Positions 27,929 through 38,919 of a stretch of DNA of 64,000 nucleotides are shown one piece after another. The position numbers and the translations under genes were made by a program. Every line of letters starts with the position of its first letter. Position 1 is the stretch's first letter. Source of the DNA: Photobacterium indicum (GTDB lineage: Bacteria > Pseudomonadota > Gammaproteobacteria > Enterobacterales > Vibrionaceae). The DNA is taken from positions 309,267 through 373,266 of the forward strand of contig NZ_PYOC01000004.1 in assembly GCF_003026215.1 (NCBI RefSeq). Direction: 5' to 3'. The notes beneath the pieces are model-generated. The model searched no databases, had not been told where the DNA came from, and was given only the letters and a program-made list of their open reading frames with translations.

Positions 27929-29872
27929 ATGAGACAAAAGCGAACCCAGATCCGCGATCACCGGGCTGAGTCGGCACTCTTTTTTCGCCGTGCTCTTGTC
28001 TCATTCGCTGGCATCATCGCACTGATAGGCGTATTGCTCACTAATCTGTATTATATTCAGATCAGTGGGCATGATGACTATCAAACACGTTCCAATGATA
28101 ACCGCATAAAAATTGTACCTGTCGCGCCTAATCGTGGTCTTATCTACGATCGTAACGGTGTATTACTTGCGGAGAACCAACCAGTTTATTCGCTTGAGAT
28201 ATCAACCGATAAAGTTGAAAACCTCAACGATACCTTTGTACGCCTCAAAACCCTAATGAGCGTAACTGACGAAGATATTGAGCGCTTCAAAAAAGAGCGT
28301 CGTCGCACGCGTCGCTTTAAATCAGTCCCTATTCTTGACCAATTAACTGAAAATCAAGTTGCCCTATTCTCGGTTAATCAACACAAATTCCCTGGTGTTG
28401 AAGTAAAAGCCTATCTGAAACGTCATTACCCTTACGGTGATGCGTTGACACACGTCTTAGGTTATGTCGCTAAAATCAATGACCGTGATATCCAAAAGCT
28501 CGAACGTGATGAAAAAATCAATAATTACAAAGCCACGCGAGATATTGGTAAATTAGGCATTGAACGTTATTACGAAGATTTACTTCACGGTACTTCTGGC
28601 TACCAAGAAGTTGAAGTAAACAGCCGTGGGCGTATTATCCGCACCTTGAAATACGTACCACCAATTCCAGGACAAGATATCAAATTGAATATTGATATCG
28701 AGCTACAGCTTTTCGTCAAAGAGCAATTAACGGTTCGCACACAAGATCCCGAGACGGGTGAGGAGATCATCGAATACAAACGAGGTTCTGTTGTCGTCAT
28801 GGATCCGCGTGATTCTGCAGTCATTGCAATGGTATCAAGCCCAAGTTATGACCCTAATTTATTTGTTCATGGAATTTCAACTAAAAATTACCAAGCACTA
28901 CTCAACAATAAAGATCGTCCTTTAGTTAACCGTGTCACTCTTGGTATATACCCACCAGCATCGACTGTAAAACCATTGATTGCCGTTGCAGCATTAACAG
29001 AAGGCGTCATTACCACACGTACAACTCGAAATGACCCAGGCTGGTGGAAAATACCTAATTCAAATAGCCGACCATTCCGTGACTGGCTACGTTGGGGACA
29101 TGGCAAGGTCAACATTCATAAAGCCATCGAAGAATCTGTTGATACTTTTTTCTATCAAATCGCTTATGACTTAGGTATCGATCGTTTATCTAGCTGGATG
29201 ACCAAATTTGGTTACGGTGAATACACGGGCATTGATATACATGAAGAAAGCAAAGCTAACATGCCAACTCGAGAGTGGAAACAAGCACGTTTCCGCCAAC
29301 CTTGGTATCAAGGCGATACAATTCCAGTGGGTATCGGTCAAGGCTACTGGACTGCAACGCCTTTACAAATAGCCAAAGGAACGACAGTTTTAGTCAATAA
29401 AGGTATCGTACGTCCACCGCACTTATTAAAAAGTATCATTGATGATAATACAGAAACACCCGCGGCCTTTGAACAATATGCCCCAATAACAGGCGTAACA
29501 GATCAAAACTGGGAGATAGCCAAAGACGGTATGTATCGTGTTTTATACGGTGTGCGAGGCACAGCAAGACGTGCATTCTATGGCGCGAAATATAAAGCAG
29601 GCGGAAAATCAGGTTCAGCTCAGGTATTTGGGTTAGCAAAAGACCAGAAATACAATGCAGCAGAACTTGAAGAGCATCTTCGTGATCACGCCCTATTTAC
29701 AGCGTTCGCCCCGTATGACAAACCTGAGGTTGTTGTTGCGATGGTATTAGAAAATGCAGGTGGTGGCTCATCAAACGGTGGACCTGTTGCACGTAAGATA
29801 TTTGACCATATTTTACTCAAGCCTACTGCACCTAACAGCAAAAATAACCAGCAAGCCGAGGTGGCGCAATGA
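27929..29872 (+). CDS. mrdA: Peptidoglycan transpeptidase PBP2
   Basis: PBP2 is the class B penicillin-binding protein of the elongasome and makes side-wall cross-links with RodA. One N-terminal membrane anchor lies near 18-42, then the PBP dimerisation domain, then the transpeptidase domain with the nucleophile motif STVK at 345-348 and KSG at 560-562. I use ATG 27929 (647 residues), spaced about 11 bases from AGGG; the GTG at 27923 would add two residues. Rod-type cluster rsfS-rlmH-mrdA-mrdB-rlpA-dacA is conserved. Confidence 0.95.
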   Translation: MRQKRTQIRDHRAESALFFRRALVSFAGIIALIGVLLTNLYYIQISGHDDYQTRSNDNRIKIVPVAPNRGLIYDRNGVLLAENQPVYSLEISTDKVENLNDTFVRLKTLMSVTDEDIERFKKERRRTRRFKSVPILDQLTENQVALFSVNQHKFPGVEVKAYLKRHYPYGDALTHVLGYVAKINDRDIQKLERDEKINNYKATRDIGKLGIERYYEDLLHGTSGYQEVEVNSRGRIIRTLKYVPPIPGQDIKLNIDIELQLFVKEQLTVRTQDPETGEEIIEYKRGSVVVMDPRDSAVIAMVSSPSYDPNLFVHGISTKNYQALLNNKDRPLVNRVTLGIYPPASTVKPLIAVAALTEGVITTRTTRNDPGWWKIPNSNSRPFRDWLRWGHGKVNIHKAIEESVDTFFYQIAYDLGIDRLSSWMTKFGYGEYTGIDIHEESKANMPTREWKQARFRQPWYQGDTIPVGIGQGYWTATPLQIAKGTTVLVNKGIVRPPHLLKSIIDDNTETPAAFEQYAPITGVTDQNWEIAKDGMYRVLYGVRGTARRAFYGAKYKAGGKSGSAQVFGLAKDQKYNAAELEEHLRDHALFTAFAPYDKPEVVVAMVLENAGGGSSNGGPVARKIFDHILLKPTAPNSKNNQQAEVAQ

Positions 29873-30990
29873 GTATTATGGCTACAACCGGTAATAAGCG
29901 CACTCTAAGTGATCGCTTACACCTTGACCTCCCATTATTGTTAGGCATTTTAGCCTTAATGGGGTTTGGTCTATTAGTGATGTACAGTGCCAGTGGTCAA
30001 AGCTTGCCGATGATGGAGCGTCAAGCCGCTCGCATGTGTTTAGCACTGGGTGTAATGTTTATACTTGCCCAAATAGCCCCTCGCCACTACGAAACTTGGG
30101 CTCCATATTTATTTGGTGTTGGATTAATACTCTTACTCGGGGTGCTATTCTTTGGTGAGGCATCCAAAGGGGCTCAGCGCTGGCTAAATTTAGGCTTTGT
30201 TCGCTTTCAGCCTTCAGAGCTAATAAAACTAGCTGTACCATTGATGATTGCACGCTTTATTAGTAGCAAACCATTACCACCGACTTTTACAAATATTGTT
30301 ATTGCGGTGGTATTAATTTTTGTTCCAACCATTTTAATTGCCAAGCAGCCCGACCTTGGCACTTCCATTCTAATCGCCGCGTCTGGGGTTTTCGTGCTGT
30401 TTTTATCGGGTATGAGTTGGCGTATTATTTTTGCGGCAGGCACACTTCTCGGGGCGTTCATCCCTGTTTTGTGGTTCTTTTTAATGCGCGATTACCAACG
30501 TACGCGTGTGTTAACCCTTTTTAATCCAGAATCAGATCCTCTAGGGGCTGGTTATCATATCATCCAATCAAAAATTGCGATTGGGTCGGGTGGTTTAATG
30601 GGAAAAGGATGGCTGCAAGGTACACAGTCACAGCTAGAATTTTTACCAGAGCGCCACACCGATTTTATTTTTGCCGTTATCGCGGAAGAATGGGGATTAA
30701 TCGGGGTAGCTTGTCTACTATCGATATACTTATTCATTATTGCCCGAGGGCTCATGCTTGCAAGTCGAGCTCAAACAGCCTTCGGACGTATGATGGCAGG
30801 TAGTATTGTCTTAAGTTTCTTTGTTTATGTTTTTGTAAACATTGGCATGGTAAGCGGTATTTTACCCGTTGTAGGCGTTCCACTTCCACTGATCAGCTAT
30901 GGTGGTACCTCAATGGTTACTCTGATGGCTGGTTTTGGCATTCTTATGTCTATTCATACTCATAGAAAAATGTTGTCAAAGGCGACCTAA
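29869..30990 (+). CDS. mrdB: Rod-shape SEDS glycosyltransferase RodA
   Basis: RodA is a SEDS-family peptidoglycan polymerase that pairs with PBP2. The 373-residue protein has about ten hydrophobic membrane segments and SEDS signatures such as [23 protein letters not shown] and, near the C terminus, the [17 protein letters not shown] loop. It overlaps mrdA by four bases (ATGA) and its stop abuts the rlpA start, both signs of coupled translation. Confidence 0.95.
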   Translation: MSIMATTGNKRTLSDRLHLDLPLLLGILALMGFGLLVMYSASGQSLPMMERQAARMCLALGVMFILAQIAPRHYETWAPYLFGVGLILLLGVLFFGEASKGAQRWLNLGFVRFQPSELIKLAVPLMIARFISSKPLPPTFTNIVIAVVLIFVPTILIAKQPDLGTSILIAASGVFVLFLSGMSWRIIFAAGTLLGAFIPVLWFFLMRDYQRTRVLTLFNPESDPLGAGYHIIQSKIAIGSGGLMGKGWLQGTQSQLEFLPERHTDFIFAVIAEEWGLIGVACLLSIYLFIIARGLMLASRAQTAFGRMMAGSIVLSFFVYVFVNIGMVSGILPVVGVPLPLISYGGTSMVTLMAGFGILMSIHTHRKMLSKAT

Positions 30991-31896
30991 ATGCGTTCAT
31001 TATTATTCCTATTTCTCCTAATCCTTGCCGGATGTAGCTCGACGCCAGATACAAAAGAACAAAGCACAACGGAACCAGAGCAAAAGACAGAGCAAGAAAA
31101 ACCCAATACACCGACAGCAATAGTCTCAACACCCGAGAACAATGATCCGAATGCAGGTCGTTACCGATTAGAAAATGACAAAGCACCTGATCAAGCATTG
31201 ATTCTAAATCATATAGAGGCCGCCCAACCTCGCTATGAATCAAAAAGCTTAGCCGGTAATAAAGATTACACCTTACGCGGTAAGCGCTACAAAATTGAAA
31301 ATATTGAAAATGGTTTTACCGAGCAAGGTAACGCTTCTTGGTACGGTGAAAAATTTCATGGTCATAAAACATCCAACGGTGAAATTTATGACATGTATTC
31401 AATGACGGCAGCCCACAAAACCTTACCACTGCCAAGCTACGTAAAAGTAACCAATACTAATAATGGTCAATCAACGATTGTCCGTGTTAATGATCGCGGT
31501 CCATTTCATGACGGGCGAATCATCGACTTAAGCATGGCTGCAGCCTCTAAACTGGGCGTAATCAAAACGGGGACTGCGCCCGTGAAAATTGAGTTAATCA
31601 AAGTCGTTAAACCTGATTCTGTTGATGAATGGCAATCTGCCAACCCAAACTACTACTTTGTTCAATTAGCCGCAGTAACCAATGAAGAAAAAGCAAAAGC
31701 CGTCGCCACTGAGTTAGAACAAAAGTTTTCAACCAATGTCGATCTTAAAAAAGCGGAATCAGCAAAAGTTTACCGCATTCGCTTAGGCCCTTATATTGAT
31801 CGTGATGAAGCGTTGAAGCTAAGAGAAAAAGCAAGAGCAGGCCAATACCCACAAGCTTTTATCATTACAACGCAAAGAGAATTGGAACAAAAATAG
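30991..31896 (+). CDS. rlpA: Septal-ring lytic transglycosylase lipoprotein RlpA
   Basis: RlpA is an outer-membrane lipoprotein; in Pseudomonas it cleaves denuded glycan strands. The signal peptide ends in lipobox LAGC with Cys15. A Lys/Glu-rich linker follows, then the double-psi beta-barrel domain beginning near GNASWYGEKFHGHKTSNGE and containing RVNDRGPF, then a C-terminal SPOR domain (about 222-300) starting YYFVQLAAVTN that should bind denuded glycans at the septum. It starts on the base after the mrdB stop. Confidence 0.94.
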   Translation: MRSLLFLFLLILAGCSSTPDTKEQSTTEPEQKTEQEKPNTPTAIVSTPENNDPNAGRYRLENDKAPDQALILNHIEAAQPRYESKSLAGNKDYTLRGKRYKIENIENGFTEQGNASWYGEKFHGHKTSNGEIYDMYSMTAAHKTLPLPSYVKVTNTNNGQSTIVRVNDRGPFHDGRIIDLSMAAASKLGVIKTGTAPVKIELIKVVKPDSVDEWQSANPNYYFVQLAAVTNEEKAKAVATELEQKFSTNVDLKKAESAKVYRIRLGPYIDRDEALKLREKARAGQYPQAFIITTQRELEQK

Positions 31897-31930
31897 TTTT
31901 CAGTAATCCAATAAAATTCACCCTCTCCAA

Positions 31931-31951
31931 GCCCATCAAGTGTTGATGGGC
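31931..31951 (+). repeat. 9-bp perfect hairpin between rlpA and dacA
   Basis: GCCCATCAA-GTG-TTGATGGGC, followed by CGCTATG rather than a T run. It may stabilise the upstream mRNA end or act as a weak terminator. Confidence 0.65.
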
Positions 31952-32007
31952 CGCTATGTCAAGATTATGGAATATTAGCTTTTAGCACTGATTCATAAAT
32001 TTCAATC

Positions 32008-32016
32008 TGATATAGT
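32008..32016 (+). promoter_or_regulatory. Candidate dacA promoter (extended -10) with flanking direct repeat
   Basis: TGATATAGT fits an extended -10. The 11-mer TTTTAGCACTG occurs on both sides, at 31980-31990 and 32026-32036, spaced 46 bases. Confidence 0.45.
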
Positions 32017-32057
32017 GTGGATAGTTTTTAGCACTGTCATATAAAGTTACAATAATC

Positions 32058-33233
32058 ATGAAGAAATCTGCTGCAACTTTTCAAACTATCATCGCTTCAG
32101 CGCTGATATTAGCTTCCGCTTCTGCCGCTGCTATACCTACAGTTGTCCCTGAGGCACCTCAAATTGCAGCTAAAGCCTATATTTTAATGGATTATAATTC
32201 TGGCAAAATCATTGCTGAAAGTAATTCAGATGAAAAATTACACCCTGCTAGTTTAACTAAAATGCTGACCAGCTATGTTATTGGTCAAGAAATCAAGAGT
32301 GGCAATATATCACTTGATGACAAAGTATCAGTTAGCAACAATGCTTGGGCTAAGAATTTTCCTGGCTCATCTAAAATGTTTTTAGAACCTGGTAAGTTAG
32401 TTACTGTTCAAGAACTTAACAAAGGCATTATCATCCAATCTGGTAATGATGCTTGTACCGCGATGGCTGAACATATTGCGGGTTCAACCGATTCTTTTGT
32501 TGAGCTAATGAATGCTTGGGCAAAACGTATCGGTATGGAAAGCAGTCACTTTGTTAATGTGCACGGTTTAGATAATGACGACCATTTCTCTACTGCACAT
32601 GATATGGCAACACTTGCACAAGCTGTTATTCGTGACGTACCTGACGAATATGCTATTTATAAAGAAAAATCATTTACGTATAACGGCATCACTCAATATA
32701 ACCGTAATGGTCTGTTGTGGGATAAAAGCCTTAATGTCGATGGCATGAAAACAGGCCACACAGATCAAGCTGGATATAGCTTAGTCGCATCAGCCTATGA
32801 AGGAAAAATGCGCCTAATTAGTGTTGTGATGGGCACAAAGAGTGCGAATGCACGTAAAGCTGAAAGTAAGAAATTACTTAACTATGGCTTCCGCTTCTTT
32901 GAAACAGTCACTCCACATAAAGCGAATGAAACATTTGTTACAGAGAAAGTATGGATGGGTGACATCGATCAAGTGAATCTTGGTGTTACTGAAGATACTT
33001 TTGTTACGCTACCGCGTGGTCAAACAAAAGATTTAAAAGCGAGCTTTGTTCTAGAAAAAGAACTAAAAGCACCTATCGCTAAAGGTGATGTTGTCGGTAA
33101 GCTATTTTACCGTGTCGGCGATCAAGATATCGCTGAATATCCACTTGTAGCACTGAATGATGTTAATAAAGGCGGAATGTTTAGCCGCCTAATTGATTAC
33201 ATCATGATGTTGGTCCAAAGCTGGCTAAACTAA
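32058..33233 (+). CDS. dacA: D-alanyl-D-alanine carboxypeptidase PBP5
   Basis: PBP5 removes the terminal D-Ala from peptidoglycan pentapeptides in the periplasm. The signal peptide ends near ASAAA (residue 25). Penicillin-binding motifs are SLTK (65-68), SGN (128-130) and KTG (231-233). A C-terminal beta-rich domain and an amphipathic tail, FSRLIDYIMMLVQSWLN, anchor the protein to the inner membrane. Length 391 is typical. It follows the rod cluster but probably has its own promoter. Confidence 0.96.
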   Translation: MKKSAATFQTIIASALILASASAAAIPTVVPEAPQIAAKAYILMDYNSGKIIAESNSDEKLHPASLTKMLTSYVIGQEIKSGNISLDDKVSVSNNAWAKNFPGSSKMFLEPGKLVTVQELNKGIIIQSGNDACTAMAEHIAGSTDSFVELMNAWAKRIGMESSHFVNVHGLDNDDHFSTAHDMATLAQAVIRDVPDEYAIYKEKSFTYNGITQYNRNGLLWDKSLNVDGMKTGHTDQAGYSLVASAYEGKMRLISVVMGTKSANARKAESKKLLNYGFRFFETVTPHKANETFVTEKVWMGDIDQVNLGVTEDTFVTLPRGQTKDLKASFVLEKELKAPIAKGDVVGKLFYRVGDQDIAEYPLVALNDVNKGGMFSRLIDYIMMLVQSWLN

Positions 33234-33256
33234 TTATAAAACTGATAGATATCAAC

Positions 33257-33285
33257 AAAGGCGACCACTACGGTCGCCTTTTTCT
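33257..33285 (+). terminator. Terminator after dacA
   Basis: The stem AAAGGCGACC/GGTCGCCTTT with a 5-base loop is followed by a T run. Confidence 0.92.
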
Positions 33286-33420
33286 TTACCGCTAACCTAA
33301 TCACACCTTTTCAATACGCTTGTTTTCCAGCTACTGACACATTAATATGCAGCCTTATACCAATTAGATCATGCTGACTAATATGGGTATTACAGTTAAC
33401 AAGAACGCTGGAGTTCAAGC

Positions 33421-33696
33421 ATGTCGCAACAAGAACAACCTAAATTGAAAGATCTGTTAGAGTTCCCTTGTACCTTTGCATACAAGGTAATGGGTTACAA
33501 TAAACCTGAGCTGCCAGATCTGGTTGTAGAAGTCATTCAACGTCACGCACCAGGTGATTACACACCAACCGTTAAACCAAGTGGTAAAGGCACCTATAGT
33601 GCGGTATCAGTTACGATCAAAGCCACTTCTATCGAGCAGGTAGAAACACTTTATAAAGAGCTAGGTGACATTGAGATTGTTCGTCTCGTTCTATAA
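33421..33696 (+). CDS. ybeD: DUF493 protein YbeD
   Basis: A 91-residue cytosolic protein of the YbeD family, which has an ACT-like ferredoxin fold and no established biochemical role. The whole protein matches the family ([27 protein letters not shown]). It lies between dacA and lipB as in E. coli. Some regulatory role tied to lipoate synthesis has been suggested from conserved linkage, but that is inference. Confidence 0.93.
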   Translation: MSQQEQPKLKDLLEFPCTFAYKVMGYNKPELPDLVVEVIQRHAPGDYTPTVKPSGKGTYSAVSVTIKATSIEQVETLYKELGDIEIVRLVL

Positions 33697-33850
33697 ATCG
33701 TCACGATGTATGAACGATTAACCGAATACCCCTACAAATTGGTGGCTGATAATTCAGCTGCCAAGCTTTATAATATGCTCAAAGCGCATCAAACATGGTG
33801 TGTTATGCTGAATTCATCAGGCTTTGCCTGGCTATCATAAGGGTGATAAA

Positions 33851-34495
33851 TTGCAAAATAGTCTCATTATTCGCAACCTTGGCCGCCGAGATTATGAACC
33901 AACCTTGCAAGCCATGCATGAATTTACAGATCAACGTACACCAGAAACAACGGATGAAGTGTGGCTGGTTGAACACAACCCAGTCTTTACGCAGGGACAA
34001 GCAGGTAAAACAGAGCATTTATTAAATACCGGTGATATTCCCGTTATTCAAAGCGACCGTGGTGGACAAGTGACGTTTCACGGTCCGGGTCAGCTTGTTG
34101 CTTATGTACTGATTGATCTAAGACGCAATAAATTAGGTGTGCGTGATTTGGTTACGCATATCGAGAATACAGTTATTAATACTCTGTCCCAGTTTGGGGT
34201 TGAGTCCAATGCCCGCCCAGATGCACCTGGTGTCTATGTCGATAATAAAAAGATATGTTCACTAGGATTACGTATTAGGCGTGGTTGCTCTTTTCACGGT
34301 TTGGCACTCAATATAAATATGGACCTAACACCATTTTTACGCATTAATCCATGCGGTTATGCTGGAATGGAAATGACTCAACTAGCCTTATTGAGTGGTC
34401 CATCAGAACTAGATAAAGTTCAGCCTGTACTTGTGGAAGAGTTAACAAAGCTGCTCGCTTACCAGAGCATTGAGTGGATAACGGAAAGCAATTAA
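33851..34495 (+). CDS. lipB: Lipoyl(octanoyl)transferase LipB
   Basis: LipB moves octanoate from acyl carrier protein to lipoyl domains of 2-oxoacid dehydrogenases and GcvH. The catalytic pair is Lys134 (in [10 protein letters not shown]) and Cys168 ([10 protein letters not shown]). [16 protein letters not shown] is the substrate-binding loop. I start at TTG 33851 ([11 protein letters not shown], 214 residues), preceded by AAGGGTG; an in-frame TTG at 33824 would add nine residues. It ends two bases before lipA. Confidence 0.95.
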   Translation: MQNSLIIRNLGRRDYEPTLQAMHEFTDQRTPETTDEVWLVEHNPVFTQGQAGKTEHLLNTGDIPVIQSDRGGQVTFHGPGQLVAYVLIDLRRNKLGVRDLVTHIENTVINTLSQFGVESNARPDAPGVYVDNKKICSLGLRIRRGCSFHGLALNINMDLTPFLRINPCGYAGMEMTQLALLSGPSELDKVQPVLVEELTKLLAYQSIEWITESN

Positions 34496-34497
34496 TA

Positions 34498-35466
34498 ATG
34501 AGCAAACCAATTAAGATCGAACAAGGTATCAAATACCGTGATGCCGACAAAATGGCGCTAATTCCTGTACGCAATGTTGCAGAAGAAGCACCTAAAGAAG
34601 TCTTACGAAAGCCAGCTTGGATGAAGATTAAACTTCCATCAGACAGCAAACGTATTCAAGAAATCAAATCTGCAATGCGTAAAAATAAACTTCACTCTGT
34701 TTGTGAAGAAGCCTCTTGCCCTAACCTTGCAGAGTGCTTTAACCACGGTACTGCTACCTTTATGATTTTGGGTGCGATTTGTACTCGCCGCTGCCCATTC
34801 TGTGATGTTGCTCATGGTCGCCCCCTACCACCAAGTGCAGAAGAGCCAAGCCATTTAGCTCAAACAATCGCAGACATGAAGTTGAAATACGTCGTTATCA
34901 CCTCGGTGGACCGTGATGATCTACGCGATGGTGGCGCACAGCACTTTGTTGATTGTATCCGTGAAATTCGCGAGAAAAGCCCTGAAATCCATATCGAAAC
35001 ATTAGTACCCGATTTCCGTGGGCGTATGGATCGTGCGCTAGATATTCTTCAAGGTACACCACCTAATGTGTTCAATCACAACCTTGAAACGGCACCTCGT
35101 TTGTACCGTAAAGCTCGCCCTGGTGCGAACTATCAGTGGTCACTTGATCTACTGAAGAAATTCAAAGAGATCCACCCTGAAGTGCCAACTAAATCTGGCG
35201 TTATGATGGGGCTTGGTGAAACAAAAGAAGAAATCATTCAAGTATTGAAAGATCTTCGTGCCCATGGCGTAACAATGCTAACACTTGGTCAGTACTTAGC
35301 ACCTAGTCGTCACCATTTACCTGTTGAACGTTATGTACCACCAGCTGAATTTGATGAACTAAAAGAGATTGCACTTGAATTAGGTTTCACACATGCTGCA
35401 TGTGGTCCTTTTGTGCGCTCATCTTATCATGCTGATCTTCAGGCTCAGGGTCTTGAAATTAAGTAA
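34498..35466 (+). CDS. lipA: Lipoyl synthase LipA
   Basis: LipA inserts two sulfur atoms into protein-bound octanoate. It is a radical-SAM enzyme with two clusters: auxiliary cysteines in [14 protein letters not shown] and the radical-SAM motif CTRRCPFC. The RSSYHAD segment near the C terminus holds the conserved serine ligand. The ATG at 34498 gives 322 residues ([10 protein letters not shown]), matching the family; an upstream ATG inside lipB is less likely. It forms an operon with lipB. Confidence 0.96.
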   Translation: MSKPIKIEQGIKYRDADKMALIPVRNVAEEAPKEVLRKPAWMKIKLPSDSKRIQEIKSAMRKNKLHSVCEEASCPNLAECFNHGTATFMILGAICTRRCPFCDVAHGRPLPPSAEEPSHLAQTIADMKLKYVVITSVDRDDLRDGGAQHFVDCIREIREKSPEIHIETLVPDFRGRMDRALDILQGTPPNVFNHNLETAPRLYRKARPGANYQWSLDLLKKFKEIHPEVPTKSGVMMGLGETKEEIIQVLKDLRAHGVTMLTLGQYLAPSRHHLPVERYVPPAEFDELKEIALELGFTHAACGPFVRSSYHADLQAQGLEIK

Positions 35467-35501
35467 TACACTTCAAGAACGACATTACGTCTAGCGCCTA
35501 A

Positions 35502-35540
35502 AAAAAAACCGCTTAAGCACATGCTAAAGCGGTTTTTTTA
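35502..35540 (+). terminator. Bidirectional terminator between lipA and bamC
   Basis: AAAAAACCGCTT and AAGCGGTTTTTTT form a long stem with an inner AGCA/TGCT pairing. A and T runs on both sides serve converging lipA and bamC. Confidence 0.92.
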
Positions 35541-35561
35541 TATCTCACTACGTTTACTCTA

Positions 35562-36587
35562 CTAGTTATTTGCACGCTCAATAGCTAAAGCAAATACTGG
35601 AGCAATCGTATTTAATGCTTCTTCTGTAATTGGCTTACCATTTGAATCCGTCACATTAATTGACGTACGGTTACCTAAATCACCAAGCTGCAATTTATAA
35701 GTACTATCATCCAACATAATGGGTTTAGTACCAAGCTCTGTCCAGAATGCATCATCAGGCGAGCGGAATTTCACTTCAACCACACCTTGAGAGCGATTAC
35801 GACCTTCAACAGTAAACCCAAGATCTTCCACCAACGATGGCAGGCGCTCCCAGAATACATCATAAGCTGCACGCGCAATAATTACAGGTAATCCACTACG
35901 GTCTTTACCCATTGAGATTGGAATTTGTTTAACCAACTCTTGTGCTCGTAAACGTGCTTCGTCACGTACTTGTTGATCGTACTTTGCAGTCACTAAATTC
36001 AACATCGCAATACTATAACGCTCTTTATTAACGTCAGAGACTGGTTTTTCAATACCATCTTCGCGCCAATCAATCAAAGAGACTTTAAAGCTATAACGGT
36101 TAGACTCAGATGATTTCTCGATCAAATAACGGTTACCAATTTCAGTTTCTTCATCTTCATGAGTCCACGTTACCCAATCAGTTTCAATTGAGTTTGCAGC
36201 TTGATTACGAATTCCCACATTTTGCTCTGCAATAATGCCTTGCATAAGTAACCAAACTTTAGGCAGTTCTTCTGCTCTCGGGAGCAACAAGGTCACACCG
36301 TCTGCATCTTTCACTGAACGTGCACCAGGAATTAACTCTAATACCTGCTGAGGAGGACGAATATCAACCCCTGAACCAATCTCACCCTGGTACGCTTTAT
36401 TTTGGATCGCGTAATCATCGGTGCTAAAAGGTTCGGCTCCTGCAGGTAACGTCCAGCTTTCTAATGGCTTAGTCTCAAGATAAGTAAAATCTTGATTCGC
36501 TTGACGACGGCGATCAGCTCCCCCCGAACAAGCAGCCAAACTGGCAACCATAATAGTCGTTAATACAAGCCTGTAATTACAATTCAT
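35562..36587 (-). CDS. bamC: BAM-complex lipoprotein BamC
   Basis: BamC is an accessory lipoprotein of the outer-membrane barrel assembly machine and binds BamD. The signal ends at lipobox LAAC (Cys20), followed by a flexible, poorly ordered stretch (SGGADRRRQANQDFTYLET) like the BamD-binding region, and two helix-grip domains. Length 341 matches E. coli NlpB/BamC. It is downstream of dapA by 31 bases, the conserved dapA-bamC operon. Confidence 0.94.
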   Translation of the reverse strand: MNCNYRLVLTTIMVASLAACSGGADRRRQANQDFTYLETKPLESWTLPAGAEPFSTDDYAIQNKAYQGEIGSGVDIRPPQQVLELIPGARSVKDADGVTLLLPRAEELPKVWLLMQGIIAEQNVGIRNQAANSIETDWVTWTHEDEETEIGNRYLIEKSSESNRYSFKVSLIDWREDGIEKPVSDVNKERYSIAMLNLVTAKYDQQVRDEARLRAQELVKQIPISMGKDRSGLPVIIARAAYDVFWERLPSLVEDLGFTVEGRNRSQGVVEVKFRSPDDAFWTELGTKPIMLDDSTYKLQLGDLGNRTSINVTDSNGKPITEEALNTIAPVFALAIERANN

Positions 36588-36618
36588 CTAGCTTTTAAGC
36601 TCCTACGCTTTTTGCAAA

Positions 36619-37500
36619 TCACAGTAATACATTGGCATCTTTCAAAGCCTGAAGAACAACTGGATGTGCTGATTCACTTAACTCAGTTAACGGTAAACGC
36701 AAATAGCCATGCTTAATCAACCCTAATTGATGAGCAGCCCATTTAACCGGAATTGGATTAGATTCAACAAAAAGGTCTTTGTGCAACGGCATTAAGCGCG
36801 CATTGATCTTTTGCGCTGCTTCAAATTGACCACTTAATGCCAATTTAAACATTGTTGCCATATCAGCTGCTGCAATATTAGCAGTTACAGAAATAACACC
36901 ATGGCCACCCTGAGCAACAAAATCGAGACCTGTTGCATCATCACCGCTTAGTTGGATGAAGTCTTCACCACAAAGTTCCCTTGTTTTTTTAACTCGGGAT
37001 AAATCACCTGTCGCATCTTTAATACCAACAATATTCTCGAATTTAGCAAGACGAGCAACCGTTTCAGGTAATAGGTCCACCGCTGTACGACCAGGTACAT
37101 TATAGAGAATTTGCGGTAAATCAGTGGCTTCGGCGATGGCTTTATAATGCTGATATAAACCTTCTTGCGTCGGTTTATTGTAATACGGTGTGACGGTTAA
37201 ACAACCCGCAACACCAGTACCGGAAAATAGTTTACTAAAAATGATGGCTTCATGCGTTGCATTCGCTCCTGTACCCGCAAGTACTTGAACACGGCCTTTA
37301 GCATACTCTAACGTCTTTAAAACAACCTTCACATGCTCATCAACGGTCAGAGTAGCTGACTCGCCAGAAGTGCCTACAGCAACAATTGCATCAGTCCCTG
37401 CTGCAATATGATATTCAACCAAGTTAGCGAGACTTGCGTAATCTACTTCTCCAGCCTCACCTAATGGTGTTATTAGCGCTACCATGCTTCCTGAAAACAT
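36619..37500 (-). CDS. dapA: 4-hydroxy-tetrahydrodipicolinate synthase
   Basis: DapA condenses aspartate semialdehyde and pyruvate, the first step toward diaminopimelate and lysine. The Schiff-base lysine is Lys161 in [17 protein letters not shown] and YYNKPTQEG are also conserved. I choose the ATG at 37500 ([12 protein letters not shown], 293 residues), because GGGGAG lies six bases upstream of it and would abut the ATG at 37506. It is divergent from gcvR, as in E. coli. Confidence 0.96.
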   Translation of the reverse strand: MFSGSMVALITPLGEAGEVDYASLANLVEYHIAAGTDAIVAVGTSGESATLTVDEHVKVVLKTLEYAKGRVQVLAGTGANATHEAIIFSKLFSGTGVAGCLTVTPYYNKPTQEGLYQHYKAIAEATDLPQILYNVPGRTAVDLLPETVARLAKFENIVGIKDATGDLSRVKKTRELCGEDFIQLSGDDATGLDFVAQGGHGVISVTANIAAADMATMFKLALSGQFEAAQKINARLMPLHKDLFVESNPIPVKWAAHQLGLIKHGYLRLPLTELSESAHPVVLQALKDANVLL

Positions 37501-37750
37501 GTCCATCTCCCCTTTTTTGTTAAGACTTCATGGTACTTTTGAGTGACTATAAACTCAAGCACGATAGTGGGTAAAATAGTGAACAATGACACTGTCTTAT
37601 GAAATAAGGCGTATTCTCCCTTAGATAAGAAGACCTTTAATTAAGTAGTACACGAACCTCGCCGCAATATCACTCATTTAATGGTTCTGTGAATTACGAT
37701 TAATCCCACCTTCGTTCCTGTGATACCATAAAAATGATGATAACAACACG

Positions 37751-38302
37751 ATGTGTATAAATATGGAACATTACCTAGTTATTACTGCCGTTGGAACGGA
37801 TCGCCCTGGAATTTCAAATGAGATCAGCCATCTTGTAACACAGTGTGGCTGCAATATCGTGGATAGCAGACTTGCTTTATTTGGTACTGAATTTACCATC
37901 ATTATGTTGCTATCTGGTAATGCTAATGCCATTACTCGAGTCGAATCAACATTACCCTTAAAAGCACAAGAACAAGAATTAATAACCGTAATGAAAAGAA
38001 CGACTAAACACCAAGAACGTTTTTTTCCATATACCGCTGATTTTCATATCGAAGCCGATGATACGCCAGGCCTGATAGAACAATTCACGCTCTTTTTTGC
38101 CACTCGAAAAGTTGATATCTCATCACTCAGTGCGCACACCGTAGAAGCTGAAAGTGATGATTCAACCAATCACTTTATTCTGCAGATCAGTACAAACTTG
38201 CCTGAAGACTGCAACTTAATGACGCTACAAGAAGAATATGAAGCGCTTTGCCTTAACCTTCAGGTAAAAGGTACCGTTAATTTTATCGGTCACAATACCT
38301 AG
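37751..38302 (+). CDS. gcvR: Glycine cleavage system regulator GcvR
   Basis: GcvR represses the glycine cleavage operon in E. coli by binding GcvA. Two ACT domains are visible: residues about 6-80 (ITAVGTDRPGISNEISHLV, CGCNIVDSRLALFG) and 95-175. Length 183 is normal. An ATG at 37763 (MEHYLVITAVG) is an alternative start. It stands divergent from dapA and just upstream of bcp, the E. coli arrangement. Confidence 0.93.
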   Translation: MCINMEHYLVITAVGTDRPGISNEISHLVTQCGCNIVDSRLALFGTEFTIIMLLSGNANAITRVESTLPLKAQEQELITVMKRTTKHQERFFPYTADFHIEADDTPGLIEQFTLFFATRKVDISSLSAHTVEAESDDSTNHFILQISTNLPEDCNLMTLQEEYEALCLNLQVKGTVNFIGHNT

Positions 38303-38361
38303 CCCTATTATAAAAACGATTTATTTAGTAAAAAGTCACTACGCTCAGAAGGAAATAAACT

Positions 38362-38844
38362 ATGAAGACTTTGACTGCTGGCACACCAGCACCAGCCTTC
38401 TCTTTGCTTAACCAAGATAATGAATTCACAAACCTTGCTGATTTTAAAGGTAAAAAAGTATTGGCATACTTCTACCCTAAAGCAATGACGCCTGGGTGCA
38501 CGGTACAAGCCTGCGGTTTACGTGACAGTAAAACTGAATTAGATGCATTAAATGTAGTTGTACTGGGCATTAGCATCGATGCTGTTAAACGCCTGCCTAG
38601 ATTCATTGAACGTGACAACCTCAATTTCACATTACTTTCAGATGAAGATCATGCGGTAGCTGAGCAGTTTGGTGTCTGGGGTGAGAAAAAGTTCATGGGT
38701 AAAATATATGATGGCCTTCATCGCATCAGTTTTTTAATCGATGAGAATGGCACCATTGAACATGTTTTTAATAAATTTAAAACGAAAACTCACCATGAAG
38801 TGGTATTAGATTATTTCAACAGTGCTGAGTCGTCGTTAGATTAA
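38362..38844 (+). CDS. bcp: Thioredoxin-dependent thiol peroxidase Bcp
   Basis: Bcp is an atypical two-Cys peroxiredoxin that reduces hydrogen peroxide and organic peroxides. The peroxidatic Cys46 lies in PGCTVQACGLRD and the resolving Cys51 five residues later, the PrxQ arrangement. The 160-residue length is standard. AAGGAAATAAACT precedes the ATG. It is followed by a strong terminator and is 59 bases after gcvR. Confidence 0.96.
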   Translation: MKTLTAGTPAPAFSLLNQDNEFTNLADFKGKKVLAYFYPKAMTPGCTVQACGLRDSKTELDALNVVVLGISIDAVKRLPRFIERDNLNFTLLSDEDHAVAEQFGVWGEKKFMGKIYDGLHRISFLIDENGTIEHVFNKFKTKTHHEVVLDYFNSAESSLD

Positions 38845-38851
38845 TGAAACT

Positions 38852-38879
38852 AAAAAAGGTCGCAGATGCGACCTTTTTT
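38852..38879 (+). terminator. Terminator after bcp (bidirectional)
   Basis: The 13-bp stem AAAAAAGGTCGCA/TGCGACCTTTTTT with a 2-base GA centre (about 4 nt as a folded loop) lies between converging bcp and perM. Confidence 0.92.
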
Positions 38880-38919
38880 CAGCGTAAAATTTAACACGCT
38901 TAATTACATGCTAATGCTA

